Position numbers and translations under genes: made by a program. Below are positions 55,866 through 64,000 of a stretch of 64,000 bases of DNA, one piece after another. How positions within the stretch are numbered: position 1 is the stretch's first letter; each line of letters starts with the position of its first letter. Below the pieces are notes generated by a model that saw nothing but the letters and a program-made list of their open reading frames with translations, did no database searches and had not been told where the DNA came from. The DNA lies in assembly GCF_016464625.1 (NCBI RefSeq), contig NZ_JAEAGO010000003.1:558001-622000 (forward strand), in the 5' to 3' direction. The DNA comes from Penaeicola halotolerans. Its GTDB lineage: Bacteria > Bacteroidota > Bacteroidia > Cytophagales > Cyclobacteriaceae.

Positions 55866-56279
55866 ATGAAAAAGTTACTCATTATTTGCGCTATTTTCTT
55901 TGCTGGTATGCAGCAAATCCATGCTCAGCAAAATGCCAAAGCAGCTACAGAAGTAGAAATGAAAACCTATTATATGGTTTTCTTGAAGAGTGGGGAAAAT
56001 AGAAGCCAAAGCAAGGAGGAAGCAGATAAAATCCAAGCTGGACACATGGCTCATATCAATAAGATGGCAGAAGAAGGTGTCTTGATCCTTGCTGGGCCAT
56101 TTTTGGATAATGGTGATATCAGAGGGATATTTATCTTTGATGTAGCAAGTCAAGAAGAAGCTGAAGCTTGGACACAAAAAGATCCTGCTGTGATCTCAGG
56201 AAGACTCGTTATGGAAATCCACCCATGGTATGGTCCAAAGGGACTCACTTATCAAGGCGCTCCGACCAAAAAAGATTAG
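55866..56279 (+). CDS. YCII-related domain protein with signal peptide
   Basis: A 137-residue protein. The signal peptide (about 1-21, MKKLLIICAIFFAGMQQIHAQ) is followed by a YCII-like dimeric alpha+beta fold (about 35-125) with the pattern GHMAHINKMAEEGVLILAGPFLDNGDIRGIFIFDV. The His-Asp pair of YciI is partly recognisable. Export is unusual for this family. I start at ATG 55866; the longer reading frame reaches an ATG 69 bases upstream. Its end overlaps the class IV aminotransferase stop by 4 bases. Confidence 0.75.
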   Translation: MKKLLIICAIFFAGMQQIHAQQNAKAATEVEMKTYYMVFLKSGENRSQSKEEADKIQAGHMAHINKMAEEGVLILAGPFLDNGDIRGIFIFDVASQEEAEAWTQKDPAVISGRLVMEIHPWYGPKGLTYQGAPTKKD

Positions 56280-57112
56280 TAAACAGAGAGCATTCGTTCT
56301 TCAAGCTGCTCAAACTGCTGCATCAAATAAGCAGTCCAGTAGCCAACTTGTCCATCTCCTATGTGCTGATCATCTACGCTCACCACTGGCAATATACGCT
56401 TGGTTGTACTGGTGATAAATGCCTCGTCTGCACTAGCCAAGTCAGCTAGACTGATTGCTCGTATTTTCACCTCAAGCTTCGATTTGGCTAGTTCAAGGAC
56501 TCTTTTTCTAGTGATCCCAAAGAGGATATTTTCATAATTGGTGATCAATTGATTACCTTTTATGATAAAAAAATTAGCTCGCGAACTTTCTGATATTTCT
56601 TGGCCCTCGTAGTAGAGCACATCTTCAGCTCCTTGAGCTTTCCACTGATGACTGAGCCAAACAGGATAAGCGTAGTTAGTCGTCTTAATCTTCGGCATGC
56701 TTCTAACAAACTGTTGTTTAACTAGCTTCACACCTACTCGATAGACTTCATCCGATGGCATGTGCAGTTCCTCTGATCGGATCATAAAGCTAGGCTTTCC
56801 TGGTCTGAATGCATTCTCTGACACTCCGCCTGTCAAGACTAATCTAATACCCGACTGCGGCTCTGCATTGATCCTGATGAGTTCGGCTATGAGTGACTTG
56901 ATCTCTCCCGCTGTATAATCTATTGGCAAGTGCATCTCTTTAGCAGACTTCAAAAATCGCTCGATGTAGTCCTCTACAAAAAGCGGCACAAAACGCTTCG
57001 TTCTCAAAAAATCAAAAACTCCATATCCTCTTAGGATACTGATGTCTCCTGAGTCTATGAAGCATTTGTCGGCTGTTTCAAAGCTTCCCTGAAAAAAGTG
57101 TGTTCTTGCCAT
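56276..57112 (-). CDS. Class IV aminotransferase (D-amino acid / ADC lyase-like)
   Basis: A 278-residue PLP enzyme of fold-type IV. RGYGVFDFLRTK (about 28-39), the catalytic Lys in IKTTNYAYPV (about 143), ISESSRANFFI (about 176-186) and the phosphate-binding ITSTTKRILPV (about 240) are visible. These patterns do not separate D-amino-acid transaminase from 4-amino-4-deoxychorismate lyase, so the substrate is open. Confidence 0.85.
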   Translation of the reverse strand: MARTHFFQGSFETADKCFIDSGDISILRGYGVFDFLRTKRFVPLFVEDYIERFLKSAKEMHLPIDYTAGEIKSLIAELIRINAEPQSGIRLVLTGGVSENAFRPGKPSFMIRSEELHMPSDEVYRVGVKLVKQQFVRSMPKIKTTNYAYPVWLSHQWKAQGAEDVLYYEGQEISESSRANFFIIKGNQLITNYENILFGITRKRVLELAKSKLEVKIRAISLADLASADEAFITSTTKRILPVVSVDDQHIGDGQVGYWTAYLMQQFEQLEERMLSVY

Positions 57113-57199
57113 ATCTATTTGCTAAGCCTCTAAAATAAGGAATTACCACAGCGCTACAATTAATTTTTATTTGAGCGTCCATTAATTATTTTATTGTTT

Positions 57200-57220
57200 T
57201 ATATTTGCAACAATATTGCA
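57200..57220 (+). promoter_or_regulatory. merC promoter with Fur/Zur-like operator
   Basis: The -7 element TATATTTG (57200-57207) fits the consensus. It overlaps the inverted repeat TGCAA-CAATA-TTGCA (57206-57220), which lies 8 bases before the ATG and is well placed for a repressor. The TGCAA/TTGCA arms resemble Fur/Zur-type boxes of Bacteroidota. This regulator assignment is inference. Confidence 0.5.
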
Positions 57221-57228
57221 TAAACAGC

Positions 57229-57633
57229 ATGAGCAAAATTTTAAAATCTAAAGCGGACTTCCTAGGCGTGAGCAGTGCCTCACTCTGCTTGTTGCATTGT
57301 CTAGCGATACCTATTATACTAAGTTCAAGTAGCTTATTTGTATCTATTGACCATGATGTATGGCACCTACTTGACTTTATCTTCATCGGTATAGGACTGA
57401 GTGCAATCTGGTATGCCAGTCAAAACTCCTCCTCTCAATGGATGAAAATTGCCTTATGGACCGTTTTCAGCATTTTTTCCTTATCCTTATTAACTCATGA
57501 ATTATTGCGGTTCTCCTATTACATTTCATTGATCAGCAGTATTTTATTGATAATTCTGCATATTATCAATTGGAAATACTACCGTATCTGCCGAACTACT
57601 CGTAAATTGGCTAAGGAAATTCAATCAGCGTAA
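57229..57633 (+). CDS. MerC family membrane protein
   Basis: A 134-residue protein with four membrane helices. The N-terminal CLLHCLAIPI (about 20-29) is the MerC metal-binding cysteine motif (C-x3-C). MerC proteins carry mercury or, in Bacteroidota, probably another metal across the inner membrane. I start at ATG 57229; a TTG form would swallow the operator. The small lipoprotein gene follows 11 bases later. No mercury-reductase gene is near. Confidence 0.82.
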   Translation: MSKILKSKADFLGVSSASLCLLHCLAIPIILSSSSLFVSIDHDVWHLLDFIFIGIGLSAIWYASQNSSSQWMKIALWTVFSIFSLSLLTHELLRFSYYISLISSILLIILHIINWKYYRICRTTRKLAKEIQSA

Positions 57634-57644
57634 ATTAATCAATC

Positions 57645-58067
57645 GTGAAAAAACTATTTACTGTATTTACTGTGGCCTTAATGATGGTCTCTTGTGGCCC
57701 TTCTACCGAAGAAATCATCGATACAAAAGAGCGTGAAGTCCTCAAAGCACATGACCTCACCATGCCTGAAATGGGTAAGATCAATGGCTACAAAAGAAAG
57801 GCTTTGGACAAGGCTGCTGAGTTAGACTCTCTGGGAGATCAGGATGCTGCTAATACTTACAGAGACATGGCACAAACACTTGAACAAGCCAATGAAGGCA
57901 TGATGCAATGGATGAGACAATTCACCGTAAGGACTGAGCGAGCTGACTGGGAAACTGATGAGACACTAGATTATCTAGCAAAGCAAAAAGCATTCATAGA
58001 CTCGGTGAATAATAATATCTATGAAGCGCTAGAGTTGGGTAAAAAAACTTTCGATACACAGGAATAA
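57645..58067 (+). CDS. Small lipoprotein, unknown function
   Basis: A 140-residue protein with a lipoprotein signal (VALMMVSCGPS, Cys near residue 17) and GTG start. The rest is a charged, mostly helical region (about 30-130), with YKRKALDKAAELDSLGDQDAANTYRDMAQTLEQANEGMMQW. It may be a coiled coil. It follows merC by 11 bases, so the same metal-type control might apply. Confidence 0.65.
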   Translation: MKKLFTVFTVALMMVSCGPSTEEIIDTKEREVLKAHDLTMPEMGKINGYKRKALDKAAELDSLGDQDAANTYRDMAQTLEQANEGMMQWMRQFTVRTERADWETDETLDYLAKQKAFIDSVNNNIYEALELGKKTFDTQE

Positions 58068-58093
58068 AAAAAGAGCTTTTAAGCTCTTTTTTT
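58066..58093. terminator. Bidirectional terminator between lipoprotein and cytochrome c genes
   Basis: An A7-GAGCTT-tt-AAGCTC-T7 palindrome spans the stop codons of both convergent genes. Confidence 0.85.
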
Positions 58094-58568
58094 ATGGACA
58101 GTCTCGCATGATATCTTCCACTTCCAATACATCTATCAGTCCCCGATCATTGCCCCAAGAATTATAAATGTAGGTGGCAATCATAGCGATATCTAAATTC
58201 TTCAGATTAGGATTTGATGGCATCGCTTGGTTATAGATGATTCCATTGACACGCATCTCACCTTTAAAGCCATTCTTAATTCCACAGATGCTTTCAGAAA
58301 AGTTTTCTTCCATGTAATCTGACCCTGCCAGTGGCGGAATCAACTTCCCTAAGCCAGAACCATCTTCCTGATGACAATTAGCACAGTACATCGTATATAG
58401 CTTTTGTCCTTCTCTATAGTATTGCTTCTCTTTGACAGACATCTCTCTCTTGGGGGCATAGTCTGGCACCTCTGCACTCTTCTGAGGACCGCAGGCCACA
58501 ATCCCTAAATAGCTTATAATCACTATCGAGAGGATAATAGCAAGCTTATTTTTTGCTTTCAAACTCAT
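58092..58568 (-). CDS. Cytochrome c lipoprotein
   Basis: A 158-residue protein with a lipoprotein signal (hydrophobic residues 8-25, then GIVACG). The heme site is YCANCHQEDGSG (about 61), and a distal Met is probably in AMPSNPN (about 119). It sits beside SCO1 and HemJ genes on the same strand and is probably part of respiratory chain assembly. Its start overlaps the sco1 end by 23 bases. Confidence 0.88.
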   Translation of the reverse strand: MSLKAKNKLAIILSIVIISYLGIVACGPQKSAEVPDYAPKREMSVKEKQYYREGQKLYTMYCANCHQEDGSGLGKLIPPLAGSDYMEENFSESICGIKNGFKGEMRVNGIIYNQAMPSNPNLKNLDIAMIATYIYNSWGNDRGLIDVLEVEDIMRDCP

Positions 58569-59208
58569 AAAGTAGTTTTGGTATGTCTTTGATCAACTTA
58601 TCTACTTGATTGGCTTCTGTGCCATCATAAATTCCTCTGATATGCCCATTGGGATCTACTAAGATAAAAGCTCCACTATGGATATATCCACCTGGCTCGT
58701 CTTTATCCTCTCCAGCAGTCACCATATAGCTTTGTTGCCCTATCTCATAGATATGCTCTTTGTCACCTGTGAGGAAGTGCCAAGTACTAGCATCATTGAC
58801 GCCTAGTCTGAGTGCGTAGTCTTTGAGCAGGGCTACGGTATCATACTCAGGATCTATGGTATGCGAAAGGATTGCAAAATCATCCTGATCTTTAAATGCT
58901 TCATACACTCGGAGCATTTGAGTCTTCATCACAGGACAAATGGTAGGACATGAAGTGAAAAAGAAATCTGCTACATAGACCTTGCCTGATACATCAGCAT
59001 TGGTAATGGACATACTATCCTGATTGACAAAATTAAAGTCCGCGATCTGATGATAAACAGTGTCTGTTTGAGTTTCTCCATTGACCACTTTTTCTACCAC
59101 TTCTCTTCTACCCAAAATCGGAAGTTCTCCTTGACTACTTTCCTGAGCAGACTGACAGGCACTTAATCCAAGAGTGATCATTCCTACATACACAACTATT
59201 TTCCTCAT
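58546..59208 (-). CDS. SCO1/SenC family copper chaperone (lipoprotein)
   Basis: A 220-residue thioredoxin-fold protein with a lipoprotein signal (GLSACQ). The copper-binding motif TSCPTICPVM (about 88-97) contains the Cys pair, and the third ligand His is in YIHSGAFILVD (about 176). SCO1 loads copper into CuA of cytochrome oxidase. The start overlaps hemJ by 4 bases and the end overlaps the cytochrome c gene. Confidence 0.9.
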   Translation of the reverse strand: MRKIVVYVGMITLGLSACQSAQESSQGELPILGRREVVEKVVNGETQTDTVYHQIADFNFVNQDSMSITNADVSGKVYVADFFFTSCPTICPVMKTQMLRVYEAFKDQDDFAILSHTIDPEYDTVALLKDYALRLGVNDASTWHFLTGDKEHIYEIGQQSYMVTAGEDKDEPGGYIHSGAFILVDPNGHIRGIYDGTEANQVDKLIKDIPKLLYEFESKK

Positions 59209-59744
59209 GACTTTGACTCTCTTATTCTCTTATAAACTCTAATTGCTAACATGATCAGGATAGAAAACAACACTAAGCCTACCAATCCCCAGACCATGTC
59301 TAATGTACTCTGTAATACAATCAAAAAAACAATAGCTACTAGTAAAATGGTTGCAACCTCATTCCATATCCTCAACTGTGTAGAGGAATATCTAACCACC
59401 TCATTTTGTAGCTGCTTATATAATATATGACAGGCAAAATGATAGATATAAAGCAACAAGACGAAGCCTAGCTTGGCATGCATGAAGCCCATTTCTAAGT
59501 AGTAGCTTTTATAGTATAGTAGTGAAACACCCAAAATCAAGGTCAGGACTGCACTCGGCCAAGTAATCCCCAACCACAGTCTTTTGCTCATGATCTGGAA
59601 CTGCTTGCTTAGGATACTGCGTTTGGGTTCTGAGTCTTCAAGTGCTTCGGTGTGATAAATAAAAAGTCGCACGATATAAAATAGTCCAGCGAACCACGTG
59701 ACAATGAAGATAATATGTAAAGCCTTGATATAGTTGACTGCCAT
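59205..59744 (-). CDS. hemJ: HemJ-type protoporphyrinogen IX oxidase (CopD-like family)
   Basis: A 179-residue membrane protein with four helices. The N-terminal IKALHIIFIVTWFAGLFYIVRLFIYH (about 5-30) matches HemJ/UPF0093, which oxidises protoporphyrinogen IX in heme synthesis; the first His is essential in the family. Many databases call it CopD, but the WFAGLFY-x-RLFIYH motif favours HemJ. I start at ATG 59744. It leads the hemJ-sco1-cytochrome c operon. Confidence 0.78.
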   Translation of the reverse strand: MAVNYIKALHIIFIVTWFAGLFYIVRLFIYHTEALEDSEPKRSILSKQFQIMSKRLWLGITWPSAVLTLILGVSLLYYKSYYLEMGFMHAKLGFVLLLYIYHFACHILYKQLQNEVVRYSSTQLRIWNEVATILLVAIVFLIVLQSTLDMVWGLVGLVLFSILIMLAIRVYKRIRESKS

Positions 59745-59801
59745 TTCGAAAGATTTTCTCAAATTTAAACAATCAAAAGCCAATAATAGATTCTAAAACA
59801 G

Positions 59802-60203
59802 ATGAAAAATATCCGCTACACTATTTTATTTGGAATGATCGGCTTACTTTCATTTTATCTCCTCTATGTATCTCTCAGCCAACCAGGTGTAGCAGATCTC
59901 AAGACGCAATTTGAAGAAATCAGCCTCTACCGAAATGAAAACAATACAGGCCCTATCGTCAGAAAGTACATCATAGCGGTCAATGATAGCTTGTGGGCTG
60001 ATTTAGAGGCCTATGCTGCGTTTCAACCGCACACTAAATATGGTACTACTGAGGTTTACTTTTTCTTGAAAGATCAAAAAATACCCAGTAAAGCGCTTGG
60101 GACATCCCCTCCATTTGCATCTGAATTTGAAGCATTTTGTATCGCAAAGTATAGTAAAAACAATATGAGTCAAACGAGCTTTGTGAAGTATCCATTTAGA
60201 TAA
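59802..60203 (+). CDS. Hypothetical small membrane-anchored protein
   Basis: A 133-residue protein with one N-terminal membrane segment (about 7-28) and a soluble domain (about 35-133) with LWADLEAYAAFQPHTKYGTTEVYFF. No family recognised. It is divergent to hemJ across 57 bases, which could share a regulatory region, and lies 77 bases before meaB. Confidence 0.5.
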   Translation: MKNIRYTILFGMIGLLSFYLLYVSLSQPGVADLKTQFEEISLYRNENNTGPIVRKYIIAVNDSLWADLEAYAAFQPHTKYGTTEVYFFLKDQKIPSKALGTSPPFASEFEAFCIAKYSKNNMSQTSFVKYPFR

Positions 60204-60280
60204 TGAAGGATATATCCGCTAGGTTCACTTGGCTAGATTGGATACATTATAGATATTTGGTCAAAGCAAAATAGCAAGCA

Positions 60281-61276
60281 TTGAAAAGTCCTAAAAACAG
60301 ACTCAGTTTAGCAACCTACAAAGAAGGTGTACTCAAGGGAGACAGAGTGATTCTCAGTAGAGCTATTACGCTTATCGAAAGTACGCTAGAAAGCGACCAA
60401 GCACTTGCTGATGAGCTGATTCGAGAGATTCTTCCATACACTGGCAAATCGATTCGCATAGGAATCACAGGTGTTCCAGGAGTTGGTAAAAGCACTTTTA
60501 TAGAAAGCTTTGGTTCGCTCGTAACTTCTCATGGACACAAGCTTGCGGTCTTAGCTATAGATCCATCTAGCCAGCGCTCTGGTGGTAGCATCATGGGCGA
60601 TAAGACCAGAATGGAGTTACTTTCCCATCATCCTAAGGCCTACATCAGACCCTCAGCTGCTGGCACTTCACTCGGTGGTGTCAGTGCTAAGACGAGAGAA
60701 GCCATGCTACTTTGCGAAGCTGCAGGACATGATGTCATCTTTATAGAAACAGTAGGAGTCGGTCAATCAGAGATCATGGTACGCGATATGGTGGACTTCT
60801 TTCTACTACTGATGCTCGCAGGTGCCGGAGATGAACTTCAAGGGATCAAAAAAGGTATCATAGAAATAGCAGATGCCATCGCTATCACTAAAGCTGACTC
60901 TGGCAATGAAGCACAGGCTAAGCGTGCTAAACTAGAATACAGTAACGCGCTGCACTTATTCCCGCTTGCGGAAAATGGCTGGACTCCACAAGTGAAAATC
61001 TGCTCAGCCCTTGAAAATAAAGGATTAGCAGAAATCTGGGATATGATTCAGTCCTACAAGATCCAGATGATAGAGCGCGGACATTTTGAGAAAAACAGAA
61101 AAGATCAAAGAGTACACTGGATGCATGAACATATCAAGCATCTACTAGGCTTGCATTTTTATCAAAATGAAAAAGTTAAAGCCCTCATCAAATCAATAGA
61201 AGAAAAAGTGGCAAAGGAAGAAGAATCTCCTATAGCCATGGCTAAAATGCTCCTTAACACTTACCATCAGGCATAA
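60281..61276 (+). CDS. meaB: Methylmalonyl-CoA mutase-associated GTPase MeaB (ArgK)
   Basis: A 331-residue G3E-family GTPase. Walker A GVPGVGKST (about 65-73), DPSSQRSGGSIMGDKTRM (about 97-114), the TVGVGQSE switch and the base-binding TKAD (about 206) are all present. It protects and reloads adenosylcobalamin-dependent methylmalonyl-CoA mutase. The mutase is not in the window. It appears to begin with TTG (no ATG in frame nearby). The adenosyltransferase at 33.3 kb would feed the same cofactor. Confidence 0.92.
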   Translation: MKSPKNRLSLATYKEGVLKGDRVILSRAITLIESTLESDQALADELIREILPYTGKSIRIGITGVPGVGKSTFIESFGSLVTSHGHKLAVLAIDPSSQRSGGSIMGDKTRMELLSHHPKAYIRPSAAGTSLGGVSAKTREAMLLCEAAGHDVIFIETVGVGQSEIMVRDMVDFFLLLMLAGAGDELQGIKKGIIEIADAIAITKADSGNEAQAKRAKLEYSNALHLFPLAENGWTPQVKICSALENKGLAEIWDMIQSYKIQMIERGHFEKNRKDQRVHWMHEHIKHLLGLHFYQNEKVKALIKSIEEKVAKEEESPIAMAKMLLNTYHQA

Positions 61277-61279
61277 AAA

Positions 61280-61305
61280 AAGCCCTAACCTTTCGGATAG
61301 AGCTT
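61280..61305 (-). terminator. Terminator of rpsT
   Basis: An 11-bp arm with two mismatches (aagccctaacc/ggatagagctt) and a 4-base loop; the minus strand continues with a T-run. It lies 22 bases after the rpsT stop. Confidence 0.55.
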
Positions 61306-61326
61306 GAGATATCTTATAGACAAAAA

Positions 61327-61578
61327 TTATAAGCTGCTTACTAACTTAGCCAATTTAGACTTGTTGTTAGCTGCTTTGTTTTTGTGTATGATGTTCTTCT
61401 TTGCTAGTTTATCAAGCATAGAAGATACTTTTTTGAAAAGCTCCTGAGCTTCTACTTTGTCAGTAGTACCTCTTAACTTCTTCACAAAAGTTCTTGTCGT
61501 TTTAGCCTGATATCTATTTCTCAAACGCTTTGTTTCGTTAGCACGAATTCTTTTTAAAGCTGATTTGTGATTTGCCAT
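61327..61578 (-). CDS. rpsT: 30S ribosomal protein S20
   Basis: An 83-residue basic protein that binds 16S rRNA. The N-terminal [21 protein letters not shown] pattern and [21 protein letters not shown] end are typical. The length is normal for S20. Its own promoter is visible 46 bases upstream. Confidence 0.97.
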   Translation of the reverse strand: MANHKSALKRIRANETKRLRNRYQAKTTRTFVKKLRGTTDKVEAQELFKKVSSMLDKLAKKNIIHKNKAANNKSKLAKLVSSL

Positions 61579-61624
61579 ATCTATCTATCTATTTACTATG
61601 ATTTTCTACTCGATTTTGAGAATG

Positions 61625-61655
61625 CAAAGTTAAAACAAATAATATCAATCACAAA
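61625..61655 (-). promoter_or_regulatory. Promoter of rpsT (Bacteroidetes type)
   Basis: On the minus strand TTTG is followed after exactly 19 bases by TAACTTTG, an ideal Bacteroidetes promoter, 46 bases before the ATG. Confidence 0.75.
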
Positions 61656-61728
61656 AAGAGAATGTAAAATAGACTAATTATTTTTCGTTAAGTGTGCCTT
61701 TAACATGCGAATCTTTTAAATTAAAGGT

Positions 61729-62763
61729 ATGAAAAAGTGGACGCTCACCTTTTTACTATTGATCATCAGCATGCTTCAAGCTGGTTCTTGGGGATTTTTT
61801 GCTCATCAGCGCATCAATAGATTAGCGGTCTTTACTCTGCCAGAGGAGATGTTTCCATTCTTCAAAGCCAATATCCAATACATCACAGAAAATGCAGTCA
61901 ATCCTGACAAAAGAAGGTACGCTGTCAAAGGAGAGGCCGAAAGACATTACCTAGATGCGGATGTCTATGGAGATAGTGCCGTGTATAAACTCCCTCGATA
62001 CTGGCAAGAGGCTGTCGCACAATATTCTGAAGATACACTTCGTGCTTATGGTATCGTACCATGGCACATTTATTTAAATAAGTATCAGCTTACGGAAGCA
62101 TTTAAGGCTAAGGATGCTAAAAATATTTTAAGACTGGCTGCAGATCTGGGACACTACATCGGAGATGCTAATGTCCCACTACATACGACAGAAAACTATA
62201 ATGGACAGCTTACCAACCAATATGGCATCCATGCCTTTTGGGAGTCGCGACTGCCCGAGCTCTACTCGGATGATTATGACTATTTCGTAGGTCAGGCGGA
62301 GTATCTTGAACAAGCTCAACTCACTGCATGGGATGCTGTCATAGGCGCACACCAAGCTTTAGACTCAGTACTGAGATACGAACGCATCATCACTGAAAAT
62401 TTTGATCCTTCTAAGAAGTATACGATCGAGGATCGCAATGGCATCAATGTCCGCACTTATTCAAAAAACTTCAGTGCTGCCTATCACACAGCACTTGCTG
62501 GTCAAGTGGAGCGACAAATGCGTAAATCCATCAAAATGATTGGGGACTTCTGGTACACTGCTTGGGTAGATGCTGGTCAGCCTGATTTATCAAACTTGAT
62601 CGATGTGAAATTCAGTCCTGAAGAACTAGAGGAAATGCGAAAAGCAGCGGAAGAACTTCAAGAACTTAAGAAAAATATCCGAGAACACGATGGGGCTTCA
62701 TTGATCAAAGATAGTCCTATGACGAGGGAAAAATTTCTTAGTCGCATGTGGCGAGGACAATAA
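61729..62763 (+). CDS. Zinc-dependent phospholipase C / S1-P1 nuclease-like protein
   Basis: A 344-residue secreted helical protein. A signal peptide (about 1-19) ends before SWGFFAHQ, so the mature N-terminus would carry the Trp zinc ligand, followed by a His (FAHQRIN). The RHYLDADVYG, LAADLGHYIGDANVPLHTTENYNG and QYGIHAFWE blocks give more Asp and His ligands. The family cleaves phospholipids or nucleic acids; which one applies is open. A terminator follows. Confidence 0.85.
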   Translation: MKKWTLTFLLLIISMLQAGSWGFFAHQRINRLAVFTLPEEMFPFFKANIQYITENAVNPDKRRYAVKGEAERHYLDADVYGDSAVYKLPRYWQEAVAQYSEDTLRAYGIVPWHIYLNKYQLTEAFKAKDAKNILRLAADLGHYIGDANVPLHTTENYNGQLTNQYGIHAFWESRLPELYSDDYDYFVGQAEYLEQAQLTAWDAVIGAHQALDSVLRYERIITENFDPSKKYTIEDRNGINVRTYSKNFSAAYHTALAGQVERQMRKSIKMIGDFWYTAWVDAGQPDLSNLIDVKFSPEELEEMRKAAEELQELKKNIREHDGASLIKDSPMTREKFLSRMWRGQ

Positions 62764-62795
62764 AAAGGGGCTTATCAATCAAAATAAGCCCCTTT
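62764..62795. terminator. Bidirectional terminator between phospholipase-like and ettA genes
   Basis: An aaaggggcttat/ataagccccttt stem (12 bp) with an 8-base loop; A and T runs are on both sides. Confidence 0.82.
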
Positions 62796-62806
62796 ATCAA
62801 TTCTAA

Positions 62807-64000
62807 TTACTTCAAGTTTTTATACCTGATGCGTTTCGGCTCTACATCACCTAGACGCTTCTTTTTATTTTCCTCATAGTCTGAGAAGTTACCTTCAAAC
62901 CAATAGACTTGAGACTCTCCTTCGAAAGCCAAGATATGCGTACAAATTCTATCCAAGAACCATCTATCGTGTGAGATAACTACGGCACAGCCTCCAAAAT
63001 TCTCCAAGGCTTCTTCAAGTGCTCTAAGTGTATTGACATCAAGGTCGTTGGTAGGCTCATCGAGCAAGAGTAGGTTACCTCCTTCTTTGAGCGTCATCGC
63101 TAAGTGAACCCTGTTACGCTCACCACCTGATAGCACACCTACTTTTTTCTCTTGATCTCCACCTGAGAAATTAAACTTACTCACATAAGCCCTTGAGTTG
63201 ACCTGCTTACCTCCCAACATCATCAGCTCATTGCCTCCTGAGATATTTTCAAATACTGACTTATTTGGATCTAAGTTATCATGCTCCTGATCGACATAAG
63301 CTAACTTAACAGTAGAACCCACCTCAAAGCTACCAGCATCAGGCTGTAGCTGACCCGTGATCATTTTAAAAAGCGTAGTCTTACCAGCACCATTTGGTCC
63401 GATCACTCCTACTATACCCGCAGGTGGAAGTGCAAAGCTCAAGTTTTCATAAAGCAACTTATCTCCAAAGGCTTTGGAAACATTGGTCGCCTCGATGACT
63501 TTATCACCCAATCTAGGCCCTGGTGGAATGAAGAGTTCAAGTTTAGACTCTTGTTCCTTTCCTCCTTCACTGACTAATTTATCATAAGCAGAAAGACGGG
63601 CCTTACCTTTAGCTTGACGCGCTTTAGGTGCCATCCTGATCCACTCAAGCTCTCGCTGCAATGTTTTCTGACGCTTACTTTCCGTCTTTTCTTCTTGCGC
63701 CATTCTATTTTGCTTCTGCTCTAGCCAGCTAGAGTAGTTGCCTTTCCATGGGATGCCCTCTCCTCTGTCAAGCTCTAAGATCCAGCCTGCTACATTGTCC
63801 AAGAAATATCTATCGTGCGTGACTGCGATGACAGTACCCTTATATTGCTGCAAGTGTTGCTCTAGCCAATGCACCGACTCTGCATCTAGGTGGTTGGTAG
63901 GCTCATCTAGTAAAAGTACATCTGGCTCCTGAAGCAGTAGTCTACAGAGGGCCACTCTTCTTTTTTCACCACCAGAAAGTGTCGCAATAGGCGTATCTCC
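62807..64000 (-). CDS. ettA: ABC-F ATPase EttA, C-terminal part (5' truncated by window edge)
   Basis: The frame is open through base 64000 (397 residues seen). Its N-terminal end in the window is the signature region of ABC domain 1 ([15 protein letters not shown]), followed by [11 protein letters not shown] and a linker with the positively charged arm. The second domain has [21 protein letters not shown] and [12 protein letters not shown]. The C-terminal [15 protein letters not shown] is typical of EttA, which gates translation on the ribosome in response to energy. It lacks the Uup-type tail. Confidence 0.92.
   Translation of the reverse strand, partial: GDTPIATLSGGEKRRVALCRLLLQEPDVLLLDEPTNHLDAESVHWLEQHLQQYKGTVIAVTHDRYFLDNVAGWILELDRGEGIPWKGNYSSWLEQKQNRMAQEEKTESKRQKTLQRELEWIRMAPKARQAKGKARLSAYDKLVSEGGKEQESKLELFIPPGPRLGDKVIEATNVSKAFGDKLLYENLSFALPPAGIVGVIGPNGAGKTTLFKMITGQLQPDAGSFEVGSTVKLAYVDQEHDNLDPNKSVFENISGGNELMMLGGKQVNSRAYVSKFNFSGGDQEKKVGVLSGGERNRVHLAMTLKEGGNLLLLDEPTNDLDVNTLRALEEALENFGGCAVVISHDRWFLDRICTHILAFEGESQVYWFEGNFSDYEENKKKRLGDVEPKRIRYKNLK

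Noticed and set aside
59205-59744. Copper resistance protein CopD
   Set aside because: The N-terminal HxxF-WFAGLFY-RLFIYH pattern matches HemJ, and no copper-resistance genes are beside it; the SCO1 neighbour is an oxidase assembly factor.
1-64000. One ABC-F gene split over both window ends
   Set aside because: The left fragment has a Uup tail and the right an EttA tail; both carry their own second ATPase domain, so they are two genes.

Overview
The window is ordinary chromosomal DNA of a Bacteroidota (Bacteroidetes) bacterium, most likely a marine or environmental member of the Cytophagales. The sequence supports this in four ways: several promoters fit the Bacteroidetes pattern (TTTG, then 19-23 bases, then TAnnTTTG); the genes include lineage-typical families (GWxTD, DUF2851, DUF2723, DUF6263-like, BatE-like, MerC, group 117-type glycosyltransferase); the NADH dehydrogenase genes are split; and there are many small outer-membrane or secreted lipoproteins. 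The DNA is moderately AT-rich. There is no rRNA, CRISPR array, complete insertion sequence or prophage. Both ends cut through ABC-F genes (uup-like on the left, ettA-like on the right), which are two different genes.

Layout. 1-4.9 kb: uup end, uridine phosphorylase, tRNA hydroxylase trhO, a NeuD-like acyltransferase and a DUF2851 gene. 4.98-5.27 kb: a tRNA operon on the minus strand (Lys, Pro, Arg). 5.4-10.7 kb: an orphan BatE-like gene converging on a tightly overlapped LON-domain/nuoABCD operon, then a CarboxypepD_reg-like protein. 10.8-22.3 kb: housekeeping genes (icd, panB, a phosphoribosyltransferase, an Lrp regulator, rlmB) with secreted TPR and GWxTD proteins and a large DUF2723 membrane protein. 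22.4-24.4 kb: a photolyase/cryptochrome flanked by two small genes, DUF2805 and a 47-residue DUF2256 zinc ribbon. 24.4-35.5 kb: a lipoprotein, MFS, TMEM175-like, truncated hemoglobin, PlsC, GatC, a 972-residue membrane/TPR protein, an ABC ATPase, a cobalamin adenosyltransferase and a branched-chain aminotransferase. 35.6-45.4 kb: prfB (read through a programmed +1 frameshift), MFS, YhhN-like, M24 peptidase, thioesterase, MATE, NUDIX, rnhB, gcvT and a ComB-like phosphatase.

45.4-47.1 kb is the only clearly accessory patch. It is AT-rich and holds an unknown gene, a hicAB toxin-antitoxin locus whose hicA is broken by a roughly 44-base insertion scar resembling an IS3-type end, an intact operator-like inverted repeat, and two palindromic GAGACG repeats. 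47.1-64 kb: htrA, a GH3-family gene, dxr, rseP, a ferredoxin/ferredoxin reductase/MarR module, a class IV aminotransferase, a MerC gene with a Fur/Zur-like operator, a hemJ-sco1-cytochrome c operon, meaB, rpsT, a phospholipase C/S1-P1 nuclease-like protein and ettA.

Most of this is core metabolism. The observations most worth a second look are the damaged hicAB locus with its operator, the photolyase gene triad, the recoded prfB, the LON-nuoABCD coupling, and the metal-type operator over the merC promoter. I saw no wholly new multi-gene system that I could defend from sequence alone.
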